A DNA stretch of 64,000 nucleotides from Nostoc sp. LPT (GCF_017115165.1 NZ_JABXKF010000032.1:1-64000); one strand, 5' to 3'. Counted from the stretch's first letter, positions 15,535 to 23,860 are shown. Numbers and translations are program-made. Notes: generated by a model not told the origin, from the letters alone.

Positions 15535-16470
15535 CTAATCCCTCTTCTTGATATTTACTTTATCAATAAATAGCTTTTCAAATTTCATTTGCTTTTTTAT
15601 AGAATTAAATTCATTAGGAAACTGTGTAAGCTCGCTATAAGAGGCTCCACGCCAAATAGTATGAGAATCGTAGATAACCTTCTGTAAATTAACATTTTTT
15701 AGAGAAGCACTGCTCAGGTTAGCTCCACTTAGATTAGTATTAACAAGATGACCGCCGCTCAGTAGAGCTGCTTCCAAATTAGCATTTATAAACTGTGTTT
15801 CTTGCAAGTTTGCACCTAAAAGTGAACTGTGATCTAGATTGGCATTTGTAAGGTTAGCTTCTTTGAGATTTGCATGATACAAGCTACTCAAACTTAAATT
15901 CGCACCTTGTAAATTTGCTTTTTTTAGATTAGCGTAATCTAGTTCTGCTGACTCTAAGAAAGCGCTATTTAAATTAGCTTTCTCTAAATTTACTTTATTG
16001 AGTTTTGCCCAGTTTAGTTTTGCATTAGTCAAATCAGCATCACTTAGATTAGCTTCGCTTAAATCCAAACTTGATAAGTCAGTTTGAATAAGTTTCGCTC
16101 CCTTCAATTTAGTTCCTTTTAATGAAGCCTCATAGGTAACATTACAGTAATCATCACCAATTTCTGATATACCCATTTTCCCTTTGTCGCCAACATCATC
16201 TCGCCATCTTAGTTCAGCTTTAGTTAAATCAGCCCCTTGTAGATTGGCTCCGTCTAATTTAGCATTAGTCAGTTCAGCTTCTCTTAAATCTGCTTCAGCT
16301 AAATCAGTATTTGTTAAATCAGCACCACCTAAATCACACTTGGGACATTTTTTAGTTGTTAGCAACTGCTTCACATGAGCCGGATTTGAAGTTTTTTTAG
16401 CCTGACAATCTTTACAACTAGAAAGAAAAGTAAGTAATAAAGCTGATACGATTAATACTTTTATTTTCAT
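15535..16470 (-). CDS. Pentapeptide-repeat lipoprotein
   Basis: A 311-residue protein with a lipoprotein signal (MKIKVLIVSALLLTFLSSC, lipobox Cys about 19), so it should be lipid-anchored outside the cytosol. Pentapeptides run from about residue 47 to 270 (GGADLTNTDLAEADLREAEL, etc.). They are interrupted at about 89-113 by a non-repeat loop (RWRDDVGDKGKMGISEIGDDYC). An N-terminal pair CPKC at about 41-44 gives a possible metal or disulfide site. The start overlaps the CPBP stop by four bases (ATGA), so translation is probably coupled. Role unknown. Confidence 0.85.
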   Translation of the reverse strand: MKIKVLIVSALLLTFLSSCKDCQAKKTSNPAHVKQLLTTKKCPKCDLGGADLTNTDLAEADLREAELTNAKLDGANLQGADLTKAELRWRDDVGDKGKMGISEIGDDYCNVTYEASLKGTKLKGAKLIQTDLSSLDLSEANLSDADLTNAKLNWAKLNKVNLEKANLNSAFLESAELDYANLKKANLQGANLSLSSLYHANLKEANLTNANLDHSSLLGANLQETQFINANLEAALLSGGHLVNTNLSGANLSSASLKNVNLQKVIYDSHTIWRGASYSELTQFPNEFNSIKKQMKFEKLFIDKVNIKKRD

Positions 16471-16516
16471 ATATGACGCGATCGCTCAGTCCTTCCCCGT
16501 ATCCACAAAGCTAGTA
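16435..16516. repeat. 82-bp duplicated segment, copy A (probable source)
   Basis: Spans the last codons of the CPBP protease gene and the start plus signal-peptide codons of the pentapeptide lipoprotein gene. Because both flanking genes are intact here, this is probably the original copy; 15392-15473 is the derived one. An 18-base part (16478-16495) is present exactly a third time at 14861-14878. Confidence 0.85.
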
Positions 16517-17300
16517 CACTCATTAACAACACCCCCATCACTCCTTGTAGAGGATTATTATTTACACCAGTTACCCAATCAGGAACTTGACCAGAATATT
16601 TCACTAATTTACCCACATTAATAATGTAGTAACCCCATACGAAGCCACCATGCAGACCAATTGGTAAACCTAAGCGTCCCCTCCGCCAACGTTTTCCCCA
16701 TACTTGCGTTAACCCCAGCAGTACTAAAGCTGGAAATTGCGGCAGTGTATGAATAATTGCCTCCAAGGGTTTAATAAAGTGCAATGTAGCAAACGCAATT
16801 GCATCTGTCCACAGTGCCACACGCGGACTGTAATCTCGTTGTAATTCATCTAGCAACCAGCCTCTGAATAACAATTCCTCAGCAAAACCGATGCCCAAGC
16901 CAACAAGTAAACCCTCTAAAATTACTTTCAGCAAAAAAACTTTCGGTTGTTGCCACACCAACCAACCCAACAAACTTTCTACCCCAAAAAGTATCAGAAT
17001 ATTAATTATCCCCATAGCCAAGCCACGCAGTAAATCTACACCGTTTTGCCGCGTGAATTCTAAGCCATAATGCTGCAGAATTTGGGGCTGCTGGTAGACA
17101 TATTTACCCCATAATCTCAGAATAAAAATAAATACTGCATATAACAATACCAATGTCAATATACTTTCTAAATTTGAATCATGCACTAGTAAGTATATTG
17201 GTGTAGCCAATGGCAACCATAGCAACAATAAAGTCAAAATAAAAGCACCCAGCCTAATAGGGGCAGGGCGTTCAGCTAAACGGACAAGGTTTTTTTTCAT
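16467..17300 (-). CDS. CPBP-family intramembrane metalloprotease
   Basis: A 277-residue integral membrane protein with about seven hydrophobic helices. The CPBP (Abi/CaaX protease-like) motifs are in order: E141-E142-LLF-R146 with the following GWL, H174 in LHFIKP and H217 in GLHGGFVWG. Family members cleave within membranes or act in bacteriocin self-protection; here no bacteriocin cluster is seen. The C-terminus ends in GRTERSRHI, encoded by the duplicated HIP1-containing segment. It overlaps the downstream lipoprotein gene by four bases. Confidence 0.9.
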   Translation of the reverse strand: MKKNLVRLAERPAPIRLGAFILTLLLLWLPLATPIYLLVHDSNLESILTLVLLYAVFIFILRLWGKYVYQQPQILQHYGLEFTRQNGVDLLRGLAMGIINILILFGVESLLGWLVWQQPKVFLLKVILEGLLVGLGIGFAEELLFRGWLLDELQRDYSPRVALWTDAIAFATLHFIKPLEAIIHTLPQFPALVLLGLTQVWGKRWRRGRLGLPIGLHGGFVWGYYIINVGKLVKYSGQVPDWVTGVNNNPLQGVMGVLLMSVLALWIRGRTERSRHI

Positions 17301-17338
17301 ACTAAGTTAAGTCATCAATCACTAGTCAATACTCCAAA

Positions 17339-17372
17339 TTTTGACCAATGACCAATGACCAATGACTAATGA
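17339..17372. repeat. Heptamer tandem array (CCAATGA) touching the clpS stop
   Basis: About five copies of the heptamer TGACCAA/TGACTAA directly follow the clpS stop codon on the minus strand. The same heptamer class occurs at the stop of rpsJ (29670-29699) and at the start of pyrF (54226-54255). Confidence 0.85.
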
Positions 17373-17654
17373 CTATTCATCAGGTTCAATCGTGCTACTT
17401 AAACCGTGACTTTTCAATGTTTCGCAATAAAACTCAGCGTGTTCCAGGGCGCAAGCAATGACTAAAGCTAGCCCGTTAGTATGGGCTTCCATCATGATGC
17501 TCACAGCTTGGGGTTGGGTAAGGCTAGGTACAGTGGCTATTAGCGACTGTACAACATGCTCCATAGAGTTGTAGTCGTCGTTATGGAGCAAAACGCGATA
17601 CCGAGGCGCGAGCTTGCGGGTTGTGGAAGGCTTTTCAATGGTTTCAACTGACAC
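17373..17654 (-). CDS. clpS: ATP-dependent Clp protease adaptor ClpS
   Basis: A 93-residue adaptor that delivers N-end-rule substrates to the ClpAP/ClpCP protease. The core (YRVLLHNDDYNSMEHVVQSL, then MMEAHTNGLALVIACALEHAE) matches the family. The DD/N residues after LLHN and the hydrophobic pocket residues for the substrate N-terminus are present. The N-terminal 15 residues form the usual flexible extension. Many cyanobacteria have two ClpS proteins; this looks like the canonical ClpS1 form. A heptamer tandem repeat starts right at its stop. Confidence 0.95.
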   Translation of the reverse strand: MSVETIEKPSTTRKLAPRYRVLLHNDDYNSMEHVVQSLIATVPSLTQPQAVSIMMEAHTNGLALVIACALEHAEFYCETLKSHGLSSTIEPDE

Positions 17655-17949
17655 GGCTCTTTGCTCTTTTCTCGTTACTTCACTACAACAAAATCTCTGT
17701 TTTGCGATCGCTCAACAGTTATTTACCTATTCTATAGTATTTCTGCTCAGATACTATGCTAGGAAAACCTTTGGCTGCCAGGGATTGGTTGTATTAGTTT
17801 TGCGTAGCCACTTAGATAAGGCACACGTCTAAGACATGCCTGCCATAAGAGTGCTACCCTAATCTTACAGAAGCTTTTCTTAAAGTAGCGCATTTTCACT
17901 TTTAAGATTAAGCAAGTTGCAAGCAAAATAATCCTTGCCCCTGCCCAAG

Positions 17950-18315
17950 ATGGACATGAGCCTAGATTTTCTTCAAGCGGGACAAATTGTGTCTCTAGAG
18001 TATGGCGACAGGAACCTGTATGCAGAAGTCATTCAATTTGTAGTTTCCCGCCAGCTATGCTGGGTGCGTCCTTTATTAATGGTTACTTTCATAGAAGAAT
18101 CACCGCTAATTACCGATTTGCGAGATGCATCTGACTTACTTTGGCCTGCCAATTTATTTCGCCCAGCATTAGACACAGAAGTAATTACCTTCTTGAGCCA
18201 ACTTTTAGCGAAAGAACCAAAAACTGAACCTGATTCAGTCGCAAAGCAGCAACTCAATCAGTTTATTCACCAACTTTGGCAAGCATATCAAGAGGGATTG
18301 GTGATTGGGGATTAG
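17950..18315 (+). CDS. Conserved cyanobacterial protein of unknown function
   Basis: A 121-residue acidic soluble protein with a beta-rich first half (FLQAGQIVSLEYGDRNLYAEVI, then CWVRPLLMV) and a helical second half (FLSQLLAKEP, KQQLNQFIHQLWQAYQEGL). I recognise the general pattern of a cyanobacterial orphan family but no named domain. The ATG at 17950 is preferred over a TTG five codons upstream. It is transcribed away from clpS; a palindrome-rich repeat block follows it. Confidence 0.7.
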   Translation: MDMSLDFLQAGQIVSLEYGDRNLYAEVIQFVVSRQLCWVRPLLMVTFIEESPLITDLRDASDLLWPANLFRPALDTEVITFLSQLLAKEPKTEPDSVAKQQLNQFIHQLWQAYQEGLVIGD

Positions 18316-18540
18316 GGATTGGGCATCCCTTCTCTACGAGACGCTACGCGAACGGCAACTCTTGGAAACGCTACGCGTAGCAAGCTTTAAGAGCAGGGGT
18401 ACGATCAGGGCAAGTGGGCATTGGGAATAGACAACATAGAGACTTCTTGAATAATTCTTCCTTGTCTTCCTTGTCCCCCTTATCTTCCCAGTCCCAGCGA
18501 TGCACTGAACTGCCGAAGTGTCCCTAATTTCCAGTCTCTT
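18316..18540. repeat. Cluster of short palindromic repeats
   Basis: Contains a 25-base sequence at 18329-18353 that is the exact reverse complement of 49169-49193 (core CGAGACGCTACGCG). A perfect 12-base palindrome GCTACGCGTAGC lies at 18370-18381, and a CTTGTCTTCCTTGTCCCC-type repeat near 18450-18490. No gene is supported here. Confidence 0.75.
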
Positions 18541-18598
18541 CCTCAACTGTAGCGAATACCAGCATCTTTCATGCGTTGAATACTGGGAAATCCGATTG

Positions 18599-18820
18599 CT
18601 ACATCCTTCGCACCCGAAATTTTTTCGTTCCTTGGTAAGGTGGATAATTGTGGTTAACAGCGTCGTCAATCGCCTCATGCATCACCTGAAGTATATGACT
18701 AGAAGTCAGTTTATCTGGATCGCCAGTAGCCATATTGATGATATCAACTCCCTTAGCAACGAGTTCATTCCGCTTGTGGACAAATTCAGCAAACAGATTG
18801 GGAGGAATTTTTTTAGGCAT
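18599..18820 (-). pseudogene. Fragment of a class I aminotransferase (DapL-like N-terminus)
   Basis: The 73-codon frame (PPNLFAEFVHKRNELVAKGV, then IINMATGDPDKLTSSHILQV and HNYPPYQGTKKF) closely resembles the first ~75 residues of LL-diaminopimelate aminotransferase-type PLP enzymes. The family is about 400 residues, and the lysine that binds PLP and all later motifs are missing. The frame ends at a stop right after the GTKKF segment. The glycine of the usual IGDPD motif is replaced (ATGDPD), which also suggests decay. It is a degraded gene fragment. Confidence 0.78.
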
Positions 18821-19075
18821 TTAGCGAACTGTATGAAGATTTACTACGAATGCACAATGTAGAGGTTCATTAGCACAGTTTACGCCACCTTAAGTATTTA
18901 AATAATCAACCTCATAGAAAAATACTAGCAATGATATCGCCCTTGTATCCCTCTGCTAAATTTAATTACGAATTACGTTAGAGAGTCCTCGTATCCTTAC
19001 AGAGAAGCAAGCTACACACAACTTCTGTCTGCGACACGCTGTTCGCGTTCGTAGAGAGCGTCATTATGAATTATT

Positions 19076-19273
19076 TTAAAATAGGCTAGGAACCAACTGG
19101 ATTCGCCCAGCATCCATCTCTGCCATTAATAATTCTAGGGCTTCGTAATCAACATCAGAAATGTAACCCAGTTCTGTCAGTTCTGAGTTTATTTCATTCT
19201 CTATCTCAGGAGTTAGTTTTTTAATGTCAAGAGCTTTTTCTACCAATTTACGAATAGCGTACTGAGTTCTCAT
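19076..19273 (-). CDS. Small conserved cyanobacterial protein (65 aa)
   Basis: A short acidic helical protein (MRTQYAIRKLVEKALDIKKL, then EIENEINSELTELGYISDVD and YEALELLMAEMDAGRIQLVP). I recall close relatives with the LMAEMDAGRI segment in many filamentous cyanobacteria, without assigned function. The ATG at 19273 gives the compact form; an in-frame ATG 12 codons upstream (19309) is less likely. No membrane segment or catalytic motif is present. It is monocistronic. Confidence 0.7.
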   Translation of the reverse strand: MRTQYAIRKLVEKALDIKKLTPEIENEINSELTELGYISDVDYEALELLMAEMDAGRIQLVPSLF

Positions 19274-19309
19274 AGAGTAATAATCCAACTGTAATATGGC
19301 ACTAATCAT

Positions 19310-19745
19310 CCCAGATCAGCCTCAGTATAAAGAGTGATCCAAATACTAACTTGCTAGTGATATATATCACAATTTAATTAGTTAGATAGATAATTCACTA
19401 TGACTTTGCCGTATGCCATCAGCAACGCTAAAGTGGGAGATTTAACCTAACGTTAAGACTTGGCTAAATTAGCTTTAGTTATAGACTAAGCAAGGTTTAT
19501 CAGCATAGTTACTGATAATTTGTCTGCTCTATGGCTGTCTATAGTTGATTGTTTTTGAAGTGACATAAAAAAAAAGTATATATAAACACATTTTAACCTG
19601 GAATTATAACAATCTTTAAACAGACATACTAAAGCAATAAAGATTTAGCAAAGAGAGCTAAGACGTATGGTCGATGCAACAAAATAGAGTTTATGTTCAA
19701 ATAATCCTTAGCTTGACGCTTCAAAATTCTTAATAGGATGTAACT
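19310..19745. other. AT-rich region upstream of the STAS gene
   Basis: About 430 bases without a gene, very AT-rich near 19560-19640. It lies between divergent genes, so it should carry both promoters. No defined operator or RNA fold was recognised. Confidence 0.4.
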
Positions 19746-20075
19746 ATGCAGGCAGTGCTTAACTATCCCAAGATTGCAGTTATTCGCCCCCAAGGGTGTT
19801 TAAATGCTGCAAACGCCTTGGAATTTGAACGAGATATGACTACAGCGTTGGCGCAAAATGGTATTTCCATCTTGGTAGTAGACCTCGCAGCAGTAGAATC
19901 GTTAGACAGCGCGGGGTTGATGGCATTGTTATCTACACACAAGCAGGCTCTTACTTTAGGAAGAAGTTGCCGACTTTGTGCTGTTGCTCCACAAATTAGA
20001 ATTATTTTTGAACTAACGCAACTCGATAGGGTATTTGAAATATTAGATGCTGAAGCTGAGTTGGCCCAAACATAA
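19746..20075 (+). CDS. STAS-domain anti-sigma factor antagonist
   Basis: A 109-residue single-domain STAS protein of the SpoIIAA/RsbV class. Such proteins bind a partner kinase or anti-sigma factor and are switched by phosphorylation of a conserved serine. Here the site is S55 in ESLDSAGLMALL, with the preceding VVDLAAV strand and D54 in place. The ATG follows an AGGA-like sequence about eight bases upstream. No partner kinase or phosphatase gene is adjacent. Confidence 0.92.
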   Translation: MQAVLNYPKIAVIRPQGCLNAANALEFERDMTTALAQNGISILVVDLAAVESLDSAGLMALLSTHKQALTLGRSCRLCAVAPQIRIIFELTQLDRVFEILDAEAELAQT

Positions 20076-20223
20076 CTTTATATAAAAGCACAAAGGTTTG
20101 GGCAATAAGTAGAGTTTTTGTAAAGGAGTTGTAAGTTACAACGATAAATTCTGTTATAAGACCTAATTCAATGCTAAGGTTGGGATTGGGTAGCTGTAAT
20201 TAAGGTAGCTAGAAGATAGCACA

Positions 20224-22923
20224 GTGGTTGTTGCAGTTGAAAGATTAATAACGTCGGATATTTTAAAACCAGCCCGTTACCTGGGTAACGAGCTGTCAGC
20301 AGTACACAAACCTTGGGATACGACAGCAATACATTGGGTTTTAACTTACCCAGAAGTATATGAAGTCGGTGCATCTAATTTAGGGCACATCATCCTTTAT
20401 AACATCTTGAATGCGCAACCGCGTCAATTGTGCGATCGCGCCTACCTCCCAGGAAAAGACCTGGCAGCCAAACTACGCGAAACTAATACGCCATTGTTTG
20501 CGGTAGAGTCAAAGCGATCGCTGACAGAATTCGACATTTTAGGCTTTAGCCTCAGTTACGAACTGGGTGCAACTAACATCCTCGAAATGTTGGATTTGGC
20601 TGGAATTCCATTGACGTGGCGAGAAAGGCAAAAAGCAGGGAAAGTAATGGGAGATGAGGAAGTAACGGGAGATGAGGAAGCAATACCACCCTCATCCTCC
20701 TCATCTCCTTTTCCGTTGATTTTTGCTGGTGGGCAAACAGCGACATCGAATCCTGAGCCTTATGCTGACTTCTTCGACTTTTTCGCCCTTGGAGATGGAG
20801 AAGAACTACTGCCAGAAATTGGTTTGGTGTTGGAAGAAGGCAAACAAGCAGGATTGAGTCGGGAACATCTGTTACTTGATTTGGCACAGATACCTGGCGT
20901 ATATGTCCCTCAGTTTTACGATATGGCAGAGAATGGCTCAGTTCATCCTCGTCGCCCAGACGTGCCAAAACGAATTCTGCGACGGGTTGCAACTCCCATA
21001 CCAGCATATTCCATTGGTCTAGTTCCCTATGTAGAAACGGTGCATGACCGCTTGAGTATTGAGATTCGGCGTGGTTGCACTCGTGGCTGTCGCTTCTGTC
21101 AACCAGGAATGCTAACTCGACCAGCACGGGATGTAGAACCCGATCGGGTTGTAGAAGCAATTGAACAAGGTATGCGGGCAACTGGTTACAATGAGTTTTC
21201 CCTCCTATCTCTGAGTTGTTCTGATTATTTGTCCCTACCAGCAGTGGGGATGGAAATCAAAAATCGCTTAAAAAATGAAAATATTTCTCTGACTCTACCA
21301 AGTCAACGGGTAGACAGATTTGATGAGAATATTGCCAATATCCTGGGAGGCACACGGCAAGGTGGACTAACTTTTGCTCCAGAAGCTGGTACTCAGCGGA
21401 TGCGAGACATTGTGAATAAGGGGTTGACAAATGAAGAATTGTTGCGGGGAGTAAAAACCGCTTGGGAACAAGGCTGGGATAAAATAAAGTTGTATTTTAT
21501 GATTGGCTTGCCGGGTGAAACGGATGCTGACGTTGTGGGCATTGCGGAAACGGTAAGCTGGCTACAGCGAGAATGTCGAGGTAAGGGAAGAAAACCCCTA
21601 AACTTTAACCTGACAATTTCTAACTTTACGCCCAAACCCCATACACCATTCCAGTGGCACTCAGTTTCTACCGCTGAATTTAAGCGAAAACAAAACCTGT
21701 TGCGGCAAGAATTCCGCCGAATAAAGGCAGTGAAGGTAAATTTTACCGATGTCCGCATTTCGGCAATGGAAGATTTTGTGGGACGAGGCGATCGCAATTT
21801 GAGCAAAGTAGTCCGCCTTGCCTGGGAATTGGGTGCAGGTATGGATTCCTGGTATGAAAATTTAGATCGGGCTTTTAGCGCTTGGGGGTCTGCGATCGTC
21901 CAAGCCGATTTAGATTGGAAATACCGCCAAGTAGAAAATGGCGAATGGAATTTGTTTCACGCAGAGGAGCAGAGGAGCAGAGGAGCAGAGGAGAATACCC
22001 CACTCAGCACTCACTCCCTCGATATTCCCCTACCTTGGGATCATATTGATACCGGGATTGACAAAAAGTGGCTTCAAGAAGACTTGCAACGCGCTCTAGA
22101 AGCTGCAATTGTACCTGACTGCTCTTTTGAAGGTTGTTCTCACTGTGGTGTCTGTGGCACCGACTTTGGGCATAACGTGGTGATTGAATCACCTGCTATC
22201 CCAAAATTTGCTGGCGAGTTTGTCCCCAACACAACTAAGGCGCAAAGACTGCGAGTTTGGTTTGGAAAACAAGGTAATATGGCTTTGATCAGCCATCTCG
22301 ATTTAATCCGTCTGTTTGACCGAGTTGTACGGCGAGCAGGTTTACCAATTGCTTTTACTGGTGGGTTTCACCCAATGCCACGGATTTCTCTAGCAACTGC
22401 TTTGGCTCTAGGGGCTACTAGCAGCGGTGAAATTGCAGATTTTGAGTTAACAGTGCCAGTGGAAGTTGATACTTTCCGAGAACAGTTAGCTTGTGAAATG
22501 CCCACAGACATACCTATATATAATGTAGAGCAGATAGATTTAAAAGCTAGTGCCGCTACCCAACTGCTAGAGTCCGCAGAGTATTTAATTACTGTAGCAG
22601 CACTTGCAGAAACAACACCCATACAATGGCAAAACTGGATTGATACAATCAAAGCAAAAGAGGAACTTTGGTACGAGCAAATAACTAAATCAGGCAAAAG
22701 CCAGTTAATAAATCTGCGCGATCGCTTATTTGAACTGGAGTTAGTAGAAAACTACAACTGCGTTGCAGAATCTATGTCATCTGTAATCCGTTATCTAGGT
22801 AGCTATCGCCAGGACGGTTTGCTGTTGCGTCCCGAACAAATCCTGTTTATGCTAGGGATGGTGGCTGGTGTAGAATTTCAACTCCTGCACATCCACCGCA
22901 ATCGGCTAATTTTAGGGGTATAA
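20224..22923 (+). CDS. TIGR03960-family radical SAM protein with C-terminal DUF2344 domain
   Basis: An 899-residue fusion. The N-terminal part is a B12-binding-like domain (LTYPEVYEVGASNLGHIILY). The radical SAM domain has C285, C289 and C292 in RRGCTRGCRFCQ, and LTFAPEAGTQRMRDIVNKG and KLYFMIGLPGE follow. The C-terminal 230 residues (LRVWFGKQGNMALISHLDL, PRISLATALALGATS) are DUF2344/TIGR03936; as I recall, some bacteria encode the two parts separately. A Cys cluster (CSFEGCSHCGVCG) lies between the domains. Two in-frame low-complexity inserts (about 137-165 and 580-603) are translated intergenic repeats. The start is GTG. The reaction is not established. Confidence 0.88.
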   Translation: MVVAVERLITSDILKPARYLGNELSAVHKPWDTTAIHWVLTYPEVYEVGASNLGHIILYNILNAQPRQLCDRAYLPGKDLAAKLRETNTPLFAVESKRSLTEFDILGFSLSYELGATNILEMLDLAGIPLTWRERQKAGKVMGDEEVTGDEEAIPPSSSSSPFPLIFAGGQTATSNPEPYADFFDFFALGDGEELLPEIGLVLEEGKQAGLSREHLLLDLAQIPGVYVPQFYDMAENGSVHPRRPDVPKRILRRVATPIPAYSIGLVPYVETVHDRLSIEIRRGCTRGCRFCQPGMLTRPARDVEPDRVVEAIEQGMRATGYNEFSLLSLSCSDYLSLPAVGMEIKNRLKNENISLTLPSQRVDRFDENIANILGGTRQGGLTFAPEAGTQRMRDIVNKGLTNEELLRGVKTAWEQGWDKIKLYFMIGLPGETDADVVGIAETVSWLQRECRGKGRKPLNFNLTISNFTPKPHTPFQWHSVSTAEFKRKQNLLRQEFRRIKAVKVNFTDVRISAMEDFVGRGDRNLSKVVRLAWELGAGMDSWYENLDRAFSAWGSAIVQADLDWKYRQVENGEWNLFHAEEQRSRGAEENTPLSTHSLDIPLPWDHIDTGIDKKWLQEDLQRALEAAIVPDCSFEGCSHCGVCGTDFGHNVVIESPAIPKFAGEFVPNTTKAQRLRVWFGKQGNMALISHLDLIRLFDRVVRRAGLPIAFTGGFHPMPRISLATALALGATSSGEIADFELTVPVEVDTFREQLACEMPTDIPIYNVEQIDLKASAATQLLESAEYLITVAALAETTPIQWQNWIDTIKAKEELWYEQITKSGKSQLINLRDRLFELELVENYNCVAESMSSVIRYLGSYRQDGLLLRPEQILFMLGMVAGVEFQLLHIHRNRLILGV
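20641..20712. repeat. Repeat insert 1 inside the TIGR03960 gene
   Basis: In-frame GGGAGATGAGGAAGTAAC-type units followed by CCTCATCCTCCTCATCTCC, which is roughly the reverse complement of the first units, so the segment can fold back. It encodes MGDEEVTGDEEAIPPSSSSS, which is out of character with the enzyme. Confidence 0.75.
21962..22018. repeat. Repeat insert 2 inside the TIGR03960 gene
   Basis: Four perfect tandem octamers CAGAGGAG at 21962-21993 are followed by CACTCAGCACTCACTCCC, both unit types seen in intergenic DNA of this window. They encode AEEQRSRGAEENTPLSTHS in frame, between the radical SAM domain and the Cys cluster. Confidence 0.85.
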
Positions 22924-23860
22924 TCCCTATAGGGCAACTTGCTAGTATTTGTCCTAAGATGGCAGTTTGCAGGAATTGATTTTTAGCAAGGTTGCGTTAG
23001 AATAGGGTGAAGAGAAATTTTCTGGCGCTGCATTGAATTAGCTGGTTCACTACCCTGGTATTCTGGGGGCGAAAGCAAAGATATTAGAGTGCAACTTCTA
23101 GGATTTTATCCTAGACAAATCAAAAAGTAGATTAAAGAATGCACACTCTCTCTATAGCTACCCTGTGAATCAGTAACTAACAGCAGGCTCGGTTAGCTTC
23201 TCTAAATCCATGCTTTTAAACAACTGCTGAATGTCTAATCCAGGTAGTGCCCAAGAGCTAGTGCATTACTTTTTTAGAGTTAAAGCAACCGCTGTCGGTT
23301 ATGCCGACTTGTAGACGTATACGAGACGCGCAAAGCGCTGCTTGTCTTAGGCTAGAGCGGCTCAAGACAGGTTAGCAACTGGCGCAGCTGAGTATAGCCC
23401 TAAGATAAATCCGGGGAATGGAAAATAGAAATAGTTTCTTTTTCTTAACGAATTCAGTAGGTTACTCTCAAATAAAGCATCCTGAGTTAAAATGCCCACT
23501 CAGGATTTAGAACTTTCAACTCAGAACTCTCTTGATTGAGGGTATTGCATCACAAATCAACCACGGACGGTTGATTTAATTGCTTAAACGATATGTAGCA
23601 GTTCAGGAATAATCAGCCGTAAAAACGCTCTTAAGAGCGCCAATAGCTATTTAACTTAGAAGCTCAGATTTGCGATTTTTATTATCAGTAGCGCCTTTTG
23701 AGGGTTGCGAGGGCAGCGAAAGTATAATATCAAACCGAGAAAACACTAGTAATTAAAACTAACGCCAAGACGCAAGTAGTTTTGAATTATTAAGTAATTA
23801 ACCGGACTTGATACAACAAACCTCAAACCTGTAAGTGCTGCCAATTTTTGAGGAAATTGA
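22924..23860. promoter_or_regulatory. Long hairpin-rich region upstream of rne
   Basis: 937 bases without a gene. Perfect short stems are TCTAGGAT/ATCCTAGA (23097-23115), ATCCTGAGT/ACTCAGGAT (23479-23506), AAATCAACC/GGTTGATTT (23554-23577) and the palindrome CGCTCTTAAGAGCG (23626-23639). A TATAAT with a poor -35 partner lies at about 23725. RNase E genes are often autoregulated through their 5' leader, so some of these stems may belong to it if transcription starts far upstream. The segment 23287-23400 also looks like dispersed palindromic repeats. Confidence 0.5.

Noticed and set aside
18540-18598. Possible second remnant on the minus strand (PSIQRMKDAGIRYS)
   Set aside because: The frame after the aminotransferase fragment looks protein-like for about 15 residues, but it is too short to assign to a family.
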